A stretch of DNA of 8,883 nt, from assembly GCA_003527965.1 (NCBI GenBank), contig DPVY01000252.1, forward strand, positions 1-8,883, given 5' to 3'. This document shows positions 7,307 to 8,883 of the stretch, one piece after another. The stretch is from Fidelibacterota bacterium. GTDB lineage: Bacteria > Fidelibacterota > UBA2242. The notes beneath the pieces were generated by a model that saw only the letters and a program-made list of their open reading frames with translations, was not told where the DNA came from and ran no database searches. Position 1 is the first letter of the stretch; each line of letters begins with the position of its first letter. A program made the translations under genes and the position numbers.

Positions 7307-8217
7307 TGAGATATATAAAAACTATTATAGTTAGTCTGTTCCTCGTCCTGACTTTAATGCCACTAAGGGCTCAGGTTTTTACTCAGGTCAATGAAATAGC
7401 GGCGCCGATCAGCGCCACCGGTTCATCTAATATGGCAACAGCCGCCGACGCCTGGGCGCTGCTGGTTAATCAAGCCGGGTTGAGTCGTCTTGAATGGATT
7501 GAGGTTGTAAGCGGATTTTATAAACCCTATGGATTGTCTTTTTATTCCAGTCAGATAGGCATACTGGCGGTTCCGGTGGGGAAACTGGGAACTGTCGCCA
7601 TCGGTTATCAGGGCAGTTCCAGCGACTATTCCGGCAATTCACTAACCAGTGAATCGTCGTATAGTATTTCTCACGGATTCTATCTGCAAAAAGATATTAT
7701 TTCAACCCTTTCTATCGGCTATACGGTAAATCTTTATCAGATTGATTATGGCCAATCGGCGGGCACATCAGGTGACGGAAGCGATGGGATTAACCTGGGC
7801 AGCGGATACGGCTTTGGAATTGATCTGGGAATTCAGGGCAGCCTGCATGAGCGCAGCTGGATCGGGCTTTTTGCTAAAAATGTAAACAGTCCGGAAATGG
7901 GCAGCGCTTTATCGAGTTCACGGTTGCCACGCAGTCTGGCGGTCGGTTTTGGATATGAGCCATACTACGGATTGAAAACCAACTTCCTGATTTTCCAGGC
8001 TATTGGCGGGCACAAAACCCAATACAGAGCCGGGATCGAATACCGGGTAATGTCCTGGATGATTATGCGCTGTGGCGTCAATACGGAACCAAATCGCATC
8101 GGCTTCGGTTTTGGGATCAATAAATGGGGACTACTGATTGATTATGCTTTTGTCAGTCATCCGGTGCTTCCGGAAACTCATCAATTCAGCCTTGGATATT
8201 CATTTAAAAAGAGATGA
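7306..8217 (+). CDS. Outer-membrane beta-barrel protein, PorV/PorQ/UPF0164-like
   Basis: 303 residues, overlapping the upstream stop by one base (TGATG). Residues 1-22 are a signal peptide ending LRA, with mature QVF. Near 46-59 the sequence AADAWALLVNQAGL resembles the conserved 'ADD..A.YWNPAGL' start of PorV/PorQ/UPF0164 and FadL-type barrels. The rest is a series of amphipathic beta strands rich in Gly, Ser and Tyr (IGYQGSSSDY, LSIGYTVNLYQIDYG, GFGFGINKWGLLIDY), and the end, FSLGYSFKKR, looks like a closing barrel strand. PorV proteins shuttle T9SS cargo to the cell-surface sortase, and PorQ takes part in surface attachment. Because it follows two exported cargo-like proteins, a dedicated shuttle or anchor role is attractive, but this is inference. 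At 303 residues it is somewhat shorter than I would expect for PorV, so a generic outer-membrane barrel remains possible. Confidence 0.8.
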   Translation: MRYIKTIIVSLFLVLTLMPLRAQVFTQVNEIAAPISATGSSNMATAADAWALLVNQAGLSRLEWIEVVSGFYKPYGLSFYSSQIGILAVPVGKLGTVAIGYQGSSSDYSGNSLTSESSYSISHGFYLQKDIISTLSIGYTVNLYQIDYGQSAGTSGDGSDGINLGSGYGFGIDLGIQGSLHERSWIGLFAKNVNSPEMGSALSSSRLPRSLAVGFGYEPYYGLKTNFLIFQAIGGHKTQYRAGIEYRVMSWMIMRCGVNTEPNRIGFGFGINKWGLLIDYAFVSHPVLPETHQFSLGYSFKKR

Positions 8218-8883
8218 AGACGATAAATAGAATACACCGTTCATTAAAGAGGCGTTATATATCGGTCGGTTTATTGATTGTTCTACTGATTTTCAGTAAT
8301 GCTTTTGGGCAATTGAGAGTAAGTCAAAAAGTCGATTTGAATACCGCCACACAAGCCGAAATCGCCACTTTACCGTTAACCTCAAAACAGCAAAACGATA
8401 TTCTCGATTGGCTGGAATATATGGGCCCTTTTGAAAGCATTTATAACCTGAGAAAGATAAAAAGTATCGATTATGATACTTTTTTGAGATTGAAAGAGAT
8501 GGTTCAACTTTCACCTCTGTTTCTGGCGGAGTCGCAGCAAAGGGTGGAGGACAATTATTATAAGGTAGAGCAATGGATTTCCGACGACGGCGCCAGCGAA
8601 AATTTTGTCAATAGCTGGATCGATATGCTGTCTAATCCGGTGAATGTCAATACATTGAGTTTTTTCGAGCTTCTCAATCTTGCCGGTTTATCGCCGGTTG
8701 ACGCTGTGGCTGTCGTAAAACGGCAGCAAGTTGGTAATATCCAGAATCGCCGGGATTTGCGGAGCACGGACAATCTGTCATATTACGGATTCTCAAACCT
8801 GGAAGATTTTATCAAATACGATGATGACGACGCAGCACATAAATTCGGAGGCAGTTTTTCTTCAGTGGTTAAAAATATTACCC
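8214..8883 (+). CDS. Exported helix-hairpin-helix (ComEA-like) protein, N-terminal part; C-terminus off the window
   Basis: The frame is open from ATG 8214 to the right edge, 223 full codons. It overlaps the barrel gene by 4 bp (ATGA), with no separate Shine-Dalgarno. Residues 1-32 form a signal peptide (basic RSLKRR, then a hydrophobic stretch to NAFG). Residues about 40-98 carry a ComEA-like HhH unit (VDLNTATQAEIATLPLTSKQ) followed by GPFESIYNL, a hallmark of a family of long exported HhH proteins in Bacteroidota that usually continue into a large beta-rich region. A second, weaker unit begins at about 142 (PVNVNTLSFFELLNLAGL). The visible end (KFGGSFSSVV) may be the start of that beta-rich region. 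The glycine of the classical hairpin (LPGIG) is replaced in both units (LPLTS and LAGLS), so DNA binding is not assured. ComEA itself binds DNA during uptake; a similar role here is only a hypothesis. Confidence 0.85.
   Translation, partial: MKTINRIHRSLKRRYISVGLLIVLLIFSNAFGQLRVSQKVDLNTATQAEIATLPLTSKQQNDILDWLEYMGPFESIYNLRKIKSIDYDTFLRLKEMVQLSPLFLAESQQRVEDNYYKVEQWISDDGASENFVNSWIDMLSNPVNVNTLSFFELLNLAGLSPVDAVAVVKRQQVGNIQNRRDLRSTDNLSYYGFSNLEDFIKYDDDDAAHKFGGSFSSVVKNIT

Noticed and set aside
8183..8260. A terminator between the barrel gene and the HhH gene
   Set aside because: The genes overlap by four bases and no GC-rich hairpin with a T tract is present.
8293..8773. Antisense open frames at 8293-8514 and 8558-8773
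   Set aside because: They are opposite the exported HhH gene, which has a clear signal peptide and family motifs and begins by stop/start overlap with the barrel gene.

Overview
The window looks like a chromosomal segment from a Gram-negative bacterium of the FCB superphylum (Bacteroidota/Ignavibacteria/Calditrichota/Marinimicrobia-like). The clues are a C-terminal sorting domain with the YPNPFNP motif typical of type IX secretion (T9SS) cargo in these lineages, a Reg_prop/Y_Y_Y periplasmic sensor, a PorV/PorQ-like barrel and a long exported helix-hairpin-helix protein of a kind common in Bacteroidota. I cannot fix the phylum from sequence alone. There are no RNA genes, CRISPR arrays or insertion sequences that I can see.

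Layout: positions 1-2562 (minus strand) hold the N-terminal 854 residues of a large sensor/regulator. It has a signal peptide, fourteen WIGT-type blades forming two seven-bladed propellers, and a Y_Y_Y domain; its output domain lies beyond the left edge. A 172-187 bp AT-rich divergent intergenic region follows. It holds a 25-bp dyad (2673-2697), weak promoter-like matches and a good Shine-Dalgarno in front of the start I prefer at 2750. From 2750 to the right edge there is a tightly packed plus-strand operon of four genes, all predicted to be exported: (a) a lamin-tail/PKD/lamin-tail/OB/OB protein with a T9SS sorting domain; (b) a smaller lamin-tail/Ig/OB/OB protein with a FlgD-like C-terminal domain; (c) a 303-residue outer-membrane beta-barrel of PorV/PorQ/UPF0164 type; (d) the first 223 residues of an exported helix-hairpin-helix protein. 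Junctions are 3 bp apart, 1 bp overlap and 4 bp overlap, so the four are probably co-transcribed and translationally coupled.

How they may work together (inference): (a) and (b) share an almost collinear OB-fold module and would be exported to the surface, (c) could be a PorV-like shuttle or anchor for such cargo, and (d) carries ComEA-like helix-hairpin-helix units at the outer membrane. Lamin-tail, OB and HhH folds are all associated with nucleic acids or with secreted nucleases, yet no nuclease catalytic domain is visible. A surface complex that binds extracellular DNA or another polymer is therefore a testable hypothesis. The divergent double-propeller sensor is the obvious candidate regulator of the operon.

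G+C content rises from left to right in the lines sampled: about 25-35% in parts of the sensor gene, about 32-40% in the lamin-tail part of gene (a), and about 50% in genes (b) and (c).
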